Below are positions 10,608 to 20,405 of a stretch of DNA of 35,326 bases, piece after piece. The stretch comes from Apostichopus parvimensis (taxonomy: Eukaryota > Echinodermata > Holothuroidea > Aspidochirotida > Stichopodidae): positions 10,805 through 46,130 of the forward strand of contig KN887587.1 of NCBI GenBank assembly GCA_000934455.1. The letters run 5' to 3'. The stretch's first letter is position 1. Each line of letters opens with the position of its first letter. The position numbers and the translations under genes were made by a program. The notes below the pieces were generated by a model. That model was not told the origin of the DNA and searched no databases. It saw nothing but the letters and a program-made list of their open reading frames with translations.

Positions 10608-10842
10608 TATTCTTGTAACATTTGCAAAGAAAAAGTTAAGCTTACCTTCTAAAAGGTTAAGTTAACCTTCTAAAGTTCTAGTTCAAAATGGTTAAGAAGG
10701 TTGGCTTCTGCAATTGCATAGGCCTAAGCACACATACATTATTCTGGAAGCTCGGCCTTACCTAGTGACAATTAGGCCAGGTCTAGCTGTCTATAAGTAG
10801 TACTATTCGAACTATTTAGTTTATTAGAAAAAAAGGATCAGG

Positions 10843-10860
10843 AGGGACACTAAAGTCCCC
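10843..10860 (-). other. LINE 3'-terminal stem-loop
   Basis: On the minus strand GGGGAC-TTTAGT-GTCCCT forms a 6-bp stem with a 6-nt loop close to the LINE 3' end. The copy near 26095-26112 differs in sequence but keeps pairing through G:T wobbles. LINE reverse transcriptases commonly recognise such 3' hairpins. Confidence 0.55.
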
Positions 10861-11745
10861 ATCAAGGACCCTATAGGAGAAAAGAAAATTGAAGACACAA
10901 ACACTCAGACCCGATTACAATGCTTAAAGTGCTTGTCCAAAGCATTCTTAAACCCATTCACACTACTTGCCGGTAAAACTTTCTCAGGCAAACCATTCCA
11001 CTCATTCACACCCCTATTAGAAAAAAAGTTATGCCAAATAGTTTGTGACTTTTGGAGTTTAAGAAAATGACATCTGGTACAACTAGTACTAGGCCTATTA
11101 GCAGGATAAATTGTCAACAGGATACACAATCTTGAAAACCTGAATCAAGTCACCACGTAACCTCAAGTGTGGTGAGATTCAACACTGAGTTGTAACCGCC
11201 TATAATAAGGGGCACCTTTAAGGAACTGCTTATCCTAGTAGCCTTTCTCTGGACCTTTTCGAGTAGGCCTACTTCCTTATTCTTAGCAAAATATCGGTTC
11301 TATAAGTCTGCACAACATACTCCATATGAGGCCTAGCCAACTGCTTATAAAGCCTAACAACTGTGTCATCTTTCAGAAAACTGAAGTTCCTCTTGATCAT
11401 ACCTTAACCCCTATAACCTCTTTCAGCAGCCTCGAGACAATGTTTAGAAGGTTGCAGAGATGAGTCAATGCAGATACCTAGGCCACTTTCAACAAAGACC
11501 TCCTGTAACTCCTCACCATTAAGGTTGTGGTATACTTTTGGTTACTTCTACCAATATGCATCACCTTGCATTTATCGATATTAAAATGCATTTGCCATCC
11601 CTGAGACCATCAAAAAACGTTATCCAAATGCGTTTGACATTTGTCAATCTCAGAATCGCTATTGAAAGAGACCTCAGTCAGATTAATTACAGTTTGGTGT
11701 CATCAGCAAACTTCTACTTACTATCTTAGCTGTATAGTAAAGGCT

Positions 11746-12321
11746 TCATAATTGACGCACCCCCGTAATTTACGCACCTTCAATTATTACTCGCAACGAT
11801 ACAGCAGGCCACCTAAACTTTTTGCAGTCAAGCAGAATTACATATTTCATGAGTTTGAATCCATTTCAGCTATTTGCTGACTAAATTGTGGTATTTTTTA
11901 AGCTTTTAACACCCTCCCCCCAGTTTTGCACAATTTTTAGGCATTTGGAAATCTTACACTCTAAAAATAACCAACATTACCTCAATATGATAACGCTACT
12001 CTCTGGAACCTGACCTGTCTGAGCTTAGAGGCTCAGAGCAAAGCAAACAGCATCTAAAGTCAATGGATGTATACTAAAGCCTACACTACAGTTACCTTAT
12101 CGACGCATGTGTCAATTTAGGGGTATGAAAGAACTTGACACGGCAGACATTTTGTGGTCAAATTCTGCTCAATTGTACGGTGCATAAGCACAGAACCTTA
12201 AATATTTTGAGATCATAACATTTTGGAGGAACTACACATATGAAAAACACATACAGTTGAATGATTTGGTATTTTCCTTGATAGACATCGTTGATCAAAT
12301 CCTTAAGTGCGTCAATTATGA
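11746..12321. mobile_element. 576-bp MITE inserted in the LINE
   Basis: Perfect 15-bp terminal inverted repeats (tcataattgacgcac / gtgcgtcaattatga) bound non-coding DNA. The insertion separates the LINE block YINDIDGD from KFADDTKL, which are normally about 10-20 residues apart, so it is younger than the LINE copy. No exact target duplication can be read at the junctions. A subterminal variant of the end (gtaatttacgcac) lies at about 11765. Confidence 0.8.
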
Positions 12322-12432
12322 GCCCACCATGCTACACAATTAATATCTCCGTCAATGTCATTTATATAGGCAATAAACAACAAGGGACCCAAAACATACC
12401 CTTGTGGAACCCCACTAGTAATGTCCTGCCAA

Positions 12433-12861
12433 TAACAACATTAACATTGCAAGCATACATTGTAAATGTATTGTTACTGTTAGGCTACATCACATGCATG
12501 CGAGTCTGTATTGTCTACGAATGCAGCTGCAGCCTAGTGTTAATATTCTGGCTGACATTGGTTCGTTTAGTTGTACGCAGTGTACTTTGTCGTCCTAGCC
12601 TATCGTTACACTAAACTAGCCAATATACTCAAATAGCACCTGCATTAATACTACTTACTATTTGGCCTATAAACGTCCCGAATTTTAATGATAAAAGTGC
12701 ACATTCTTGATTTTCTGTAAGATGCTTAGGCTATGCAGTACTTGGTGTCCTGGTCACAGCAGAAGTAGATTTTCTGTTCCAAGTTGATACGAGATGCGGT
12801 CTCACTAAGACTAGTAGCAGTACCGTGCGCGTATTTTTTTCCTAGGATATCATATAGGAAG
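12433..12861. other. no feature recognised
   Basis: Non-coding. A partial third copy of the MITE end described next (gcgcgtatttttttcctagg) lies at about 12828-12847. Confidence 0.4.
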
Positions 12862-13127
12862 GGCCGGTCGCGTTTTTTTTTTCCAGGACGAACGTGGGTT
12901 TCAGGTTTTTCAGGAATTTACAAATTCGTTTGAAATCAGAGTTAGGGTTTAGAAAGTGGGTTAGGGATCCAGTTTTTATGAAAATGAAGGATTTCGTTCA
13001 TAATCTGGGGTCAAAACTAGGAAAAAAATTCAGAAAAATGTTTTTTGAAAAAGCGTCGCTTGTTTGGAATCCAGGGATTTGATTGGCCGATGCCCACGTT
13101 CGTCTTGGGAAAAAAATACGCGGGCCG
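12862..13127. mobile_element. 266-bp MITE-like element with imperfect 36-bp inverted ends
   Basis: Left arm 12862-12898 (ggccggtcgcg...gacgaacgtggg) and right arm 13092-13127 (cccacgttcgtcttggga...cgggccgg) are inverse copies with a few differences. The interior carries GGGTTAGGG-like words but no gene. It abuts a Harbinger-type end sequence at 13126, so the true boundary is uncertain. Confidence 0.6.
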
Positions 13128-13240
13128 GTCACACTACAGCGATATCGGATCGGAATCCGATTCCGAATTTTGCAGAAAAAATCGGAAGAGTGGGTTTCCT
13201 ATTAGGACGGTCACACTACAACGATATCGGTCCGGATTGT
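13124..13240 (+). repeat. two direct copies of a Harbinger-type terminal sequence
   Basis: The motif CCGGTCACACTACAGCGATATCGG at about 13125 (read with one break here) recurs as CGGTCACACTACAACGATAT at 13208. The second follows TTA-GGA (TTA at 13202-13204), matching the 3-bp TWA target and GG start of PIF/Harbinger elements. The second copy is the likely left end of the element carrying the two genes at 13403-16010. A matching right end was looked for to about 20 kb and not found. Confidence 0.55.
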
Positions 13241-13331
13241 CTTCCGATAAAGTAGTGCGATCCGATTTTATTTTATGATCGGTCAACAGAGCGAATATTA
13301 TCGGACGACTATCCGATTTGCGCAGTTTTGT

Positions 13332-13362
13332 CCAATCAGTGCCTTTGTTTATATTGACGTCA
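13332..13362 (+). promoter_or_regulatory. CCAAT box plus CRE upstream of the MADF gene
   Basis: CCAATCAG at 13332 and a full palindromic CRE, TGACGTCA, at 13355-13362 lie 41 bp and more before the ATG at 13403. This is a compact promoter layout. Function is inferred from the motifs only. Confidence 0.4.
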
Positions 13363-13402
13363 CAATTTTGTAAGTGCCTAACTTAACTTGCTACCAATCA
13401 TT

Positions 13403-13544
13403 ATGGCGGACGAGGAAAATGAGAAATTGGTTGAGTTTGTGAGGTTGATCCCCTCACTTTACGACAAAACCGACAAAAATTTTAAGGACTCTACCCGGAA
13501 GAGATACATATGGGACTCAATTGGGAGAAATGTCGGTATGAGTG
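13403..13544 (+). pseudogene. MADF-domain protein of a Harbinger element, exon 1
   Basis: ATG in the context atcattATGGCGG opens MADEENEKLVEFVRLIPSLY followed by DKTDKNFKDSTRKRYIWDSI and ends GMSG at a consensus donor (G|gtaagt), phase 1. This is the first half of a MADF domain: the LVEFVR..P.LYD helix, then the YKD...R...W..I helix. MADF/Myb-like (trihelix) proteins are the second, DNA-binding gene of PIF/Harbinger transposons, where they help bring the transposase to the nucleus and to DNA. The exon is intact. The gene as a whole is broken by a stop in exon 2. Confidence 0.8.
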
Positions 13545-14520
13545 GTAAGTACATATGAAAACCATATGGTTTTCGTGATATGAAAAACCCACAAAATGAA
13601 CTGGCATATTGTGCATTTTAGTGTAGTTTGGTCTTCTGTCAAGCCTATGCCTAGGAATATAGGCTTTATTGTATTGCGATCGCTGTATGCTTCTCGAATT
13701 CCAAACATCTAAGTTTGAAACAAAGAAACTACACTTCCAATGTAAACCAGTATCTCCCGGTAAAACACACTTGTGGTTATGGTAGGCAAAGTCATTTTTT
13801 TTATTGAGGGATTCGTGAAAACTTGTTTTCCAAGTTACTCAGCCTAGCACTAGCCGAGTCGAACTTCGAAGTGAAGTTTGTTGCTTTTCGTGGAAGTGGC
13901 TGTCAGTACATGTTTCAACTGTATATTCTACTTTCGCTAAGAGTAAGACTAGGGAATCTACGTTACGCGTTGGAGTATAATGTAATCCAACACCACCGAC
14001 AAACTTGACAAGTCAAGCCTTAGTAGTGGCAGAGATATTGTAGAAGTAAGGCCCAGTGAGGGAATGTTTAGTTTATTACCCAGTGATTGGTAGAACTAAG
14101 TAAAGCCATGTTTGCCAAAAAAACGTGAATATGAACAGAAAGATGGCCTTAGTATTTACTGCCACCTTGGCAATCATAAGTTGATATTAAGACTAAGCAA
14201 TCTGCAGTGTAATTCTTTGAGCAGGACAGAGGAAAGAACTATTAAGCATCCAAAATGTCAGTTTATTATAGATTGACAGAATTGTAATCTACAGTAGTCT
14301 CACCCTAAAGAGAAAAAAAACACACATACCCAAAAAGAAAAGAAAACCAAAAGTCTCTTCCTTGTTAGGCTTAATACCAAAAAAAAGGATAAAGTTAAGT
14401 TTGTAAATGGTGATATATGACAGTGAAAATAACACAATTTCAACATTACTTGTATTAAACGTTGCCAAACCATGATGACCTCTGCCATGGTACAGAACCA
14501 GCTTCTGAATTAAATTGATG

Positions 14521-15357
14521 CTAGAAATTCTCTCTTGTATTTATAGCCTCGTGGCTAGCATGGCAACCTTTCATTTGCATGTCTTGCAAACTGACTGCAC
14601 TCTCCTGAGCATTTACAGTCTCATTTGTTTGTGTCATCTGTGCGGACTGTGAAGTTTTCTGTAGAAAGGCACAACTAGCTTTAATAATTTTATCCACATT
14701 CTGTGGTTGCAGCTGAATCTTCCTCTGGTAGATCCTCCAACGGGCTGCAAGGATTCCAAAGGCATTCTCCACGACCCTCCTGGCCCGTGAAAGGCGATAA
14801 TTGTATATTCTCTTCCCTTCACATAGCTGCTGTCCAGGATAAGGCCTCATTAAATTAAGTTTTCATGGGAAAGCTTCATCACCCACAGCAACAAAAGGTA
14901 GCTTTCCTATTTCAGGAGCTCCAGGGAGCTGTTGGTATGGAGGTATATTCAGCTCATTGCTGTCCATTTGCCGTCCTATTTGGCTCCTGGCAAAAATCCC
15001 TCCATTACTACATGATCCAAAAGCACCATCAATTACAGTGAAACAGTACATGTGGTCTACTATAGCCATGAGAACTACAGAAAAAGTGTGTTTGTAGTTG
15101 TAGAACACAGATCCTGAATTTGGTGGTGCCTGGATAACCACATGCTTGCCATCAATTGCACCAATGCAGTTTGGAAATTGCCATCTATTGAGGAATCCTT
15201 CCGCTGTTGTCTCCCAATCCTTTCTCTTTGGAACAGGCATGTACAGTGGTTGTAACTTTCTCCAGAGTATTTCGCACGTCTCCGGAACTATGCCTACTGT
15301 GGTGGATTTTCCAACCCTGTAACTAAATCCAAACGAGTCTCCTGTAGCCAATAACCT
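14521..15357 (-). pseudogene. PIF/Harbinger (HARBI1-like) transposase, one in-frame stop
   Basis: The minus-strand exon follows a good acceptor (cattggtag) and reads LLATGDSFGFSYRVG, then FPNCIGAIDGKHVVI, APPNSGSVFYNYKHTFSVV, a GIFARS block, GKLPFVAVGDEAFP, then a TGA (14863-14865), then [32 protein letters not shown] and RWRIYQRKI. This is the DDE nuclease of HARBI1-like proteins, with all three acids visible: D in GAIDGKH, D in VGDEAFP, E in VVENAFG. The frame is continuous through 276 codons except for the one TGA. The N-terminal helix-turn-helix exon (normally about 100 residues before LATGDS) was not found upstream. The gene lies antisense inside the first intron of the MADF gene (13545-15442). 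Confidence 0.9.
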
Positions 15358-15442
15358 ACCAATGGAAAGACAACAATACAGAAATTCATTGTTCTAATTA
15401 TGTTACTTTCAAGTAAAATATCTATTTATTCTTTTCAAATAG

Positions 15443-15602
15443 GGGAGGCAGCGCAGAATAGGTGGATGAACCTCCGTGATGCCTTCAATAACTTTAATAA
15501 AAAAATGAAGGGCCACAAGTCTGGGGACGAATACAGGAAAATAAAAAAATACTGATACGCTGATGTCCTGCAGTTCTTATTGCCTTTCCTTAAACAACGA
15601 GA
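15443..15602 (+). pseudogene. MADF-domain protein, exon 2, with nonsense codon
   Basis: Acceptor aaatag, donor CGAGA|gtaagt. The phase follows exon 1 exactly: G|GG gives GEAAQNRWMNLRDAFNNFNK, then KMKGHKSGDEYRKIKKY, then TGA, then YADVLQFLLPFLKQRE. The RW.NLRD...K..K.......KW.Y.D.L.FL.PF pattern is the second half of a MADF domain. The TGA stands where the family has a tryptophan, consistent with a single TGG to TGA change. Intron 1 is about 1.9 kb because it holds the antisense transposase, while the other introns are 99 and 188 bp. Confidence 0.82.
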
Positions 15603-15701
15603 GTAAGTCATTGCTATGTTTTATCAAAGGGAAGAGCAATAATGATTATTCAATATTGACTTAATTACCCAATACTGTTGTGTTGTTGTTGTTTTTTCAA
15701 G

Positions 15702-15764
15702 GAAACGATTCCCGGAAGACTATGAAAAGGTTGCGGAGAAGATTGTTGCGTCAGCTTCTGCGAA
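15702..15764 (+). pseudogene. MADF-domain protein, exon 3
   Basis: Acceptor tttttcaag, donor GCGAA|gtaagc. The phase joins exon 2 (GA|G) and reads EKRFPEDYEKVAEKIVASAS. It is a charged linker after the MADF domain with no motif of its own. Support comes from the splice signals and phase agreement on both sides. Confidence 0.65.
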
Positions 15765-15952
15765 GTAAGCGTATTTTAATTAGTTTTTTTTTTTCTTCTT
15801 TAACTTACCTACAGTTGGAAGTTAAGTAGTCAGTGCCTATTTATCAAAAGCAAAAAGGAACACAGATACAGACACACACACAAACAGTAGTGCAAGAACA
15901 AGAGAATAATACAAAATATGGTTTATCGTAATGTTTCTTTCTCTCATTGTAG

Positions 15953-16010
15953 CGATAAATCGAAGACCGGAAGGGAACTCGTTCTCTATCGATCACCGGC
16001 CTATTTACTG
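15953..16010 (+). pseudogene. MADF-domain protein, exon 4
   Basis: Acceptor tctcattgtag, donor CTG|gtgagt. The phase agrees with exon 3 (AA|C) and gives NDKSKTGRELVLYRSPAYLL, ending in phase 0. The hAT element at 16104 lies 94 bp into the next intron. The stretch at 17568-17693 starts in phase 0 after a plausible acceptor and could be the last exon, but this is not demonstrated. Confidence 0.6.
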
Positions 16011-16103
16011 GTGAGTATTATAATTTTAAAGTTAAGGTTGTGTTACAACTAGGTTAAACGGTTGTAGATTGGAGGCACTTAGCTACCAGTGGGTGGTGGA
16101 AGG

Positions 16104-17154
16104 CAGGGGCGGCGATTTGTTTCAAATATTGGGGGGGGACATTTGCTTGGGTGCAGGCGCGCCACCATCTGTTGGCGCGCAGCGTACAAGAAAATTTCTG
16201 GTTTTGATAGCCCCCCAGATTACCGGAAATGGCACTTCTCGGGCTTGAAAATGACCAACCAGATGTACACTTTTGCCTGAGAACCAAGTTTTTCCCAATA
16301 GTTTTTTTTTTCATCCATAACCTTTTTCAAGATTGACACCAGTCACACATCATGTTCGACCTCATCGCATCTCCTGTGGATCATTGCTTTTGTGAGTAAT
16401 ACTACGTAACGGCCCACAATACCTGTCAGCCCCACTTTTCAAGGTTTTAAGCCCATTTTTTGTTCAGAATTTGATTAAAAAATTCACTTCAAAACATGCC
16501 CATAATGTTGCACAAAATATCATCTATGGACAAACAATATAGAAGAAAAAAAACCTTCAACCCCTAACAGACCGGTCAAAATTGCACAAGTAGAGGGAAG
16601 TATGATGAAGAATGTTGGTCAGGGAATTCTCGAAAATTCAGACACAATTAATTTATTGGTGTACAAATATTAAAACCTCTTATTACGGCTACTATAAAAC
16701 TTCGATATCATAAAAAAAATAGCAAAAATATGCTCGAGGGGGGGTCGGTCTCCCCCTTCGCCCCCCTGGCTATGCACCTGCGGTTAGAAATGTTGTAGGA
16801 AACAGGCCAAATGGAAACCCATTGAACCCATATCGATGTGGATCATATATGATTGTACGTACTTACACTCATACACAAGAGATGTACAGACATTATGATA
16901 ATAATCATGAGTGACAACATGCTATACGGTCACAGAAACGACCACGAAGAGTCATTTACCTCATGCAGCATGTGCTGGATGAAGTTTTAGCCACCGCCAA
17001 ATATGATTTGGATAAATAATCTCACGCATTATTTTCTATTTATAGCCACACAAAAAGACTATGCCACCAAATATTGGGGGGGAAATTAGATACTATATCC
17101 CCCACCTAAAATATTGGGGGGACATGTCCCCCCCCCCCATGATCACCGCCCATG
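16104..17154. mobile_element. 1051-bp non-autonomous hAT element with 8-bp target duplication
   Basis: The element starts CAGGGGCGGCGAT and ends ATGATCACCGCCCATG, an imperfect inverse. Identical 8-mers gtggaagg (16096-16103 and 17155-17162) flank it, as expected for hAT. Just inside both ends lies AAATATTGGGGGG-type sequence, repeated at about 16125, 17070 and 17110, with variable G and C runs. I see no transposase in it, so it must have been moved by one encoded elsewhere. Confidence 0.88.
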
Positions 17155-17162
17155 GTGGAAGG

Positions 17163-17567
17163 GTATCATCCAAAGGACGAAGAGGTGGGGGGTGGAGGGA
17201 GAGGGTAGGAAGGGATGGAAGAGAAGAAATCGGAAGCATGGATAAAGGAACCATTTTTTTCGTGAACCCTCTCTTATTGTTTTCACAGATCGTTAATTTA
17301 AATATAGGGGCTTACTTCTAGAAACTTTTTGCAATGAACGACTATGGAAAATGATGACAACTATAAAATTCCAACATTTTGACTTGAATTTCAAACATTG
17401 GGACCTAAGTTTGCTCATTCTCGTTAAGCAAATGAAATGTGATTCCTCTTCCGTTCCCTAGCATGGCTAAATAACATCTTTAAACAAAATATGAGAATAT
17501 CACTCATCATTTCATTATCTGAAGATACGTGCACTTGGAAATTTAAACTTTCTCAATTTTTCAATAG
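17163..17567. other. no gene recognised
   Basis: A purine-rich (GGA/GAA) strand at 17165-17245 is followed by ordinary AT-rich DNA. Confidence 0.4.
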
Positions 17568-17693
17568 CTGCTTGTGAAGTTGCTCTTGTGTTTCAACTTT
17601 CAAGCAATGATTGCTGCCCTCTATCCAAGTCAAGTTGCAGCCATTCAAGAGCACAGGAGTGATGTCAAACCAGGAGAGGAAGTTGTGCTTTAA
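17568..17693 (+). CDS. candidate terminal exon, unrecognised protein
   Basis: After the acceptor tcaatag the frame reads LLVKLLLCFNFQAMIAALY, then PSQVAAIQEHRSDVKPGEEV and VL before TAA. A smaller exon starting at CA|ATG after tttcaag is also possible. The nucleotide start (GCTTGTGAAGTTGC) resembles that of the exon at 17930 (GCTTGTGAGGTTGC), and the two may be duplicated exons. If attached to the MADF gene upstream, the phases agree (0 to 0). I recognise no domain. It could equally be a chance open stretch of 42 codons. Confidence 0.35.
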   Translation: MLVKLLLCFNFQAMIAALYPSQVAAIQEHRSDVKPGEEVVL

Positions 17694-17929
17694 TCGACTG
17701 AAGTTCTTCCATTCATTGACCCTTGACCTCACAGGTCATCTGCTACACTTTCTGACTTATAACAGTCTCAATTCAGTGATGTCATCAACTTGAAAGTAGA
17801 TTGTGAATTATATTATTAAAACAAAAGGTCAAATAATTGATTGAGGAGAAAATCATAACATGATAAAACATGTGAAAAATGTTGTGTGTAATTATAGTCC
17901 AAAAGGTAACTTTGTTTATGTATATTTAG

Positions 17930-18044
17930 TTGCTTGTGAGGTTGCCCAGCTGTTCCAGTCTCTCTCTGCTCTGCTGCCCTCAAGCTTAGAGGCCTCAGCA
18001 ACCCTGCAGAGTTGTTGGATGACAGTTATGGTGATCAAACACAG
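17930..18044 (+). CDS. candidate internal exon, unrecognised protein
   Basis: It lies between acceptor tgtatatttag and donor CACAG|gtaagg. The open frame reads ACEVAQLFQSLSALLPSSLE then ASATLQSCWMTVMVIKH, leaving AG in phase 2. It is helical in character and leucine-rich. The same phase is required by the exon at 27399, so the two could be consecutive exons of one gene, with the repeats between 18 and 27 kb as intron. No family is recognised. Confidence 0.4.
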
Positions 18045-18097
18045 GTAAGGATAAGTTTGAAATATAAGTGACTTGATTAGTTGTTGCTCATAATAAC

Positions 18098-18489
18098 CAA
18101 TGACAAGGAGACAAACAGGTAGCACATTCACACACACACACATCACATACACTCACACATACACACGAACTAAAGCCACACTGACATAACGTAAAAGAGG
18201 CAATATTGTTAGAGTATTTTTCATTTCTAGATGTGTGTTCGTATCTCGTAAGACGATAATATCTGTAATATAATTATATTAAACCAGCATATGGAAGACG
18301 TAATGTGACAACACAACCATATCAATATACACTCTAAATGTGAAACAGTTATTGTGGACAGCAATTAACAATCTTGTGAAGACACTGTTACATTCAGTGA
18401 AAGGTAAGAAATTATATCAGCCTTTTAAGTATAATACTAGCTGTATTATATTTTCTTTCTCATCTATACATGCCCTTTGTTACGGATAT
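18098..18489 (+). repeat. duplicated block, copy 1
   Basis: It shares long stretches with 27118-27529 in the same orientation: gacaaggaga, a CA microsatellite, cataacgtaaaagaggcaat, cactgttacattcagtgaaa, and tatacatgccc near the end. Copy 1 lacks about 100 bp present in copy 2 before gaaacagttattgtgg. The exon-like piece inside (18349-18403) is 55 nt against 45 nt in copy 2, which breaks its frame, so copy 1 looks like the dead copy. Confidence 0.75.
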
Positions 18490-18546
18490 TCAAATTGTGT
18501 AAAATTTGTGAATATAATTACAGTCCAAGCCACCAGCTACTTTATA

Positions 18547-18714
18547 TGGAACGCCAAAAATGCAGAAACAAATTATGCAAAATTTATTATGTAAAAATTA
18601 TGTCAAATGTTATTGGTCATTATGTGGAGGTGCTATTAGTGATAAATTTGTATTCACATCATGACTTAGGGTTACATAATCTGTTTCTGCATTTTTGTCA
18701 GTTTTGGCATTCCA
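18547..18714. mobile_element. 168-bp hairpin MITE flanked by TA
   Basis: The ends TGGAACGCCAAAA and TTTTGGCATTCCA are inverse copies, and the arms continue through tgcagaaaca / tgtttctgca. Both sides carry TA (18545-18546 and 18715-18716), the Tc1/mariner target. The right arm holds an extra 9 bp or so (ttgtcag region). It has no coding content. Confidence 0.8.
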
Positions 18715-19013
18715 TACAGCTATCCGTGCAGTAGTAAAAATTAAAATAAGTGCACAATAAATGTTAAAGAGTCATGAAATGGTTAAAAACGTCAAAAAAA
18801 CGATTTTCCTTGTATTAATTCTCGACTCATGTGCAGCGCCTCTTTGTTCAGGGTGAGGAACGGAAGTGACGTTTTTTGCTCACTTTGTTGAAGTAAACAA
18901 ACTTCGCTCACACAAACTTTTCACACTGAGACCCACTCACATGCACGCAACCTAGCACGAAGGAAACAACTTTCAAAAGTTTTTTTTCTAGTTCGAGAGA
19001 TGCCAGTAAAATT

Positions 19014-19162
19014 ATGCCTGAATGTCAGGCCTATGGCTGTACAAACCGCCAGGGAACGGGATAGGCGAAAGGAAAGCTTTTTTTGTTATTCCGGACGGGG
19101 AGAATCCGGCCAAAAGAGACTTGGCCCAGAGGTGGTTGTACAACTTTGGCAAAGAAAAATAG
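19014..19162 (+). pseudogene. THAP-type zinc finger, broken
   Basis: ATG opens MPECQAYGCTNRQGTG, then a TAG, then (one frame over) KAFFVIPDGENPAKRDLAQR and WLYNFGKEK before another TAG. The MP.C...GC.N start and the F..P......R..W motif are those of a THAP finger, a C2CH DNA-binding domain. The later C..H pair that closes the finger is missing, so only the first half remains. THAP fingers occur in P-element, Kolobok and related transposases as well as in host regulators. The stop and frameshift make this a relic. The GC-richer segment before it (18830-18990) may be its old 5' UTR or promoter. Confidence 0.65.
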
Positions 19163-20198
19163 AAATGGCAGTTGGGCGAAATGGTTGTTGGGCGAAGTGA
19201 CCAGAAAGTGGTTCGACTTTATACACTTCATTGTAACTTTTGTCTTAAATCTTTATTTCAAGTTTCAAGTAAGACATACATCTCATTTTCATGAAATTGT
19301 CCAGGATAGATTGTCCCATTTTTAACCCTATGTACAAATCCTGTGGATCTTGTCTAAAAATGTAAAGTTTTTCCTACTAAATGTGTTAACATTTTCCACA
19401 CTGAAATCATGATTTTAAAATGTGAGCCACTATTTTCCACCATCAATAATTGGTCACACAGAAACCAAGATGGGATTGCAAATTTACGGCTGTGAGTGAC
19501 TTTACACAAAAACCCTGTAAACAAAATGTGAAAAACAAAATGACGATTAAATAATAAAACCACAAAACTGTATTCATTCAAATTTACATTTTACAACTTA
19601 CCATTTACTGCTAAGTGTGCGCAATACGTATCATATGATATCCAAGAAAAAGGAAAACAAATTTGGAGTCAATCAATCTTCACTGGCCAAACATATACTG
19701 ATACATCAAAACACCAGCTGAAGCAGTTGAATTATTTCACCAGACAGGCCAAAGGTTCTGACACAAATCACAATTTAAGCAATAAAACAAAGCAATAGAC
19801 TAAACATACTACCCTATCAGCCTCTAAAGGGCTGCTTAATGGTTATCCCAGACCAGTGGCACCAAGGCCAACTAGATGGCTTGCTCAGCTAGACCCACCT
19901 AGCTGTTGCGCGTCACCCTATATGGTCAATTGAATGACCACCACCACAAAGGTCTTATAAATAGATATAACAACAAAACTCACTTATGACTGGCAACATG
20001 GATCAACTTTATGTTGGTCTGCTTATCATCATACCAGTACACGTATAATCTCTGGCAAAGCCCTATAATGTATCACAATATTGTGAATAGGCAAACCAAA
20101 CATTTGTAATACTTATGTATGTAGTGAAGCCAAATTTTGTTGTTTGCACCCTATGAATATTTATGTATTACGTAATAGGCTGTATGTCGCGTTAGGTT
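19163..20198. other. no gene recognised
   Basis: AT-rich DNA without motif support for any of its open frames. Confidence 0.4.
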
Positions 20199-20405
20199 GT
20201 GCACATAGCTTTTGCACGTGTGTTTGTCAGTTCTGTACCCGCTGCGATGATGGCTAGCATAGTCTCCGCAGGGCTACGGGGTTCACCTCGTCAACCCCTT
20301 AGTATTTTGTTAATTTTATCGCTCTCGGGTCATAAATTGCCCAGAGTTACCCATATCTGGACTGTCTGGTTTTCAGTGAGGAGATGTCCCCCTTCTAAGA
20401 GGTAG
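20199..20405 (+). other. short open frame, possible LINE 5' remnant
   Basis: The 68-codon frame contains MMASIVSAGLRGSPRQP followed by LSILLILSLSGHKLPRV. A short hydrophobic stretch ending LSG(D) before an NPGP-like 2A motif is common at the start of some echinoderm and amphioxus LINE proteins. Here the 2A core is not intact, so this is only a resemblance. The GC content is higher than in the surroundings. Confidence 0.2.

Larger units (their letters stand above)
10834..12432 (-). pseudogene. 3' part of a CR1/L2-like LINE reverse transcriptase, split by a MITE
   Basis: On the minus strand the reverse transcriptase blocks appear in order. WQDITSGVPQGYVLGPLLF (about 12432-12375) is followed by YINDIDGD and, beyond an inserted element (11746-12321), KFADDTKL, the catalytic box. 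Then come WQMHFNIDKCKVMHIGR, LQPSKHCLEAAERG, MIKRNFSFLKDDTVVRLYKQL, ARPHMEYV and, last, NFFSNRGVNEWNGLPEKVL...SVNGFKNALDKHF. This is the standard C-terminal layout of CR1/L2-type non-LTR retrotransposons. Several frameshifts and stops make it dead. The 5' part (endonuclease and upstream RT) is absent, as expected for 5'-truncated LINE insertions. The 3' UTR of about 70 bp ends in a stem-loop (10843-10860) followed by an A/T run, and it has a second copy near 26095. Confidence 0.85.

Noticed and set aside
16054-16314. 86-codon minus-strand protein
   Set aside because: It crosses the left boundary of the hAT element (target duplication at 16096), so it is not an evolved gene.
18121-18172. CA-rich telomere or centromere repeat
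   Set aside because: A simple CA microsatellite inside a duplicated block.
20199-20405. 2A-peptide LINE start
   Set aside because: The hydrophobic lead is suggestive, but the NPGP core is not intact, so it is kept only as a low-confidence note.
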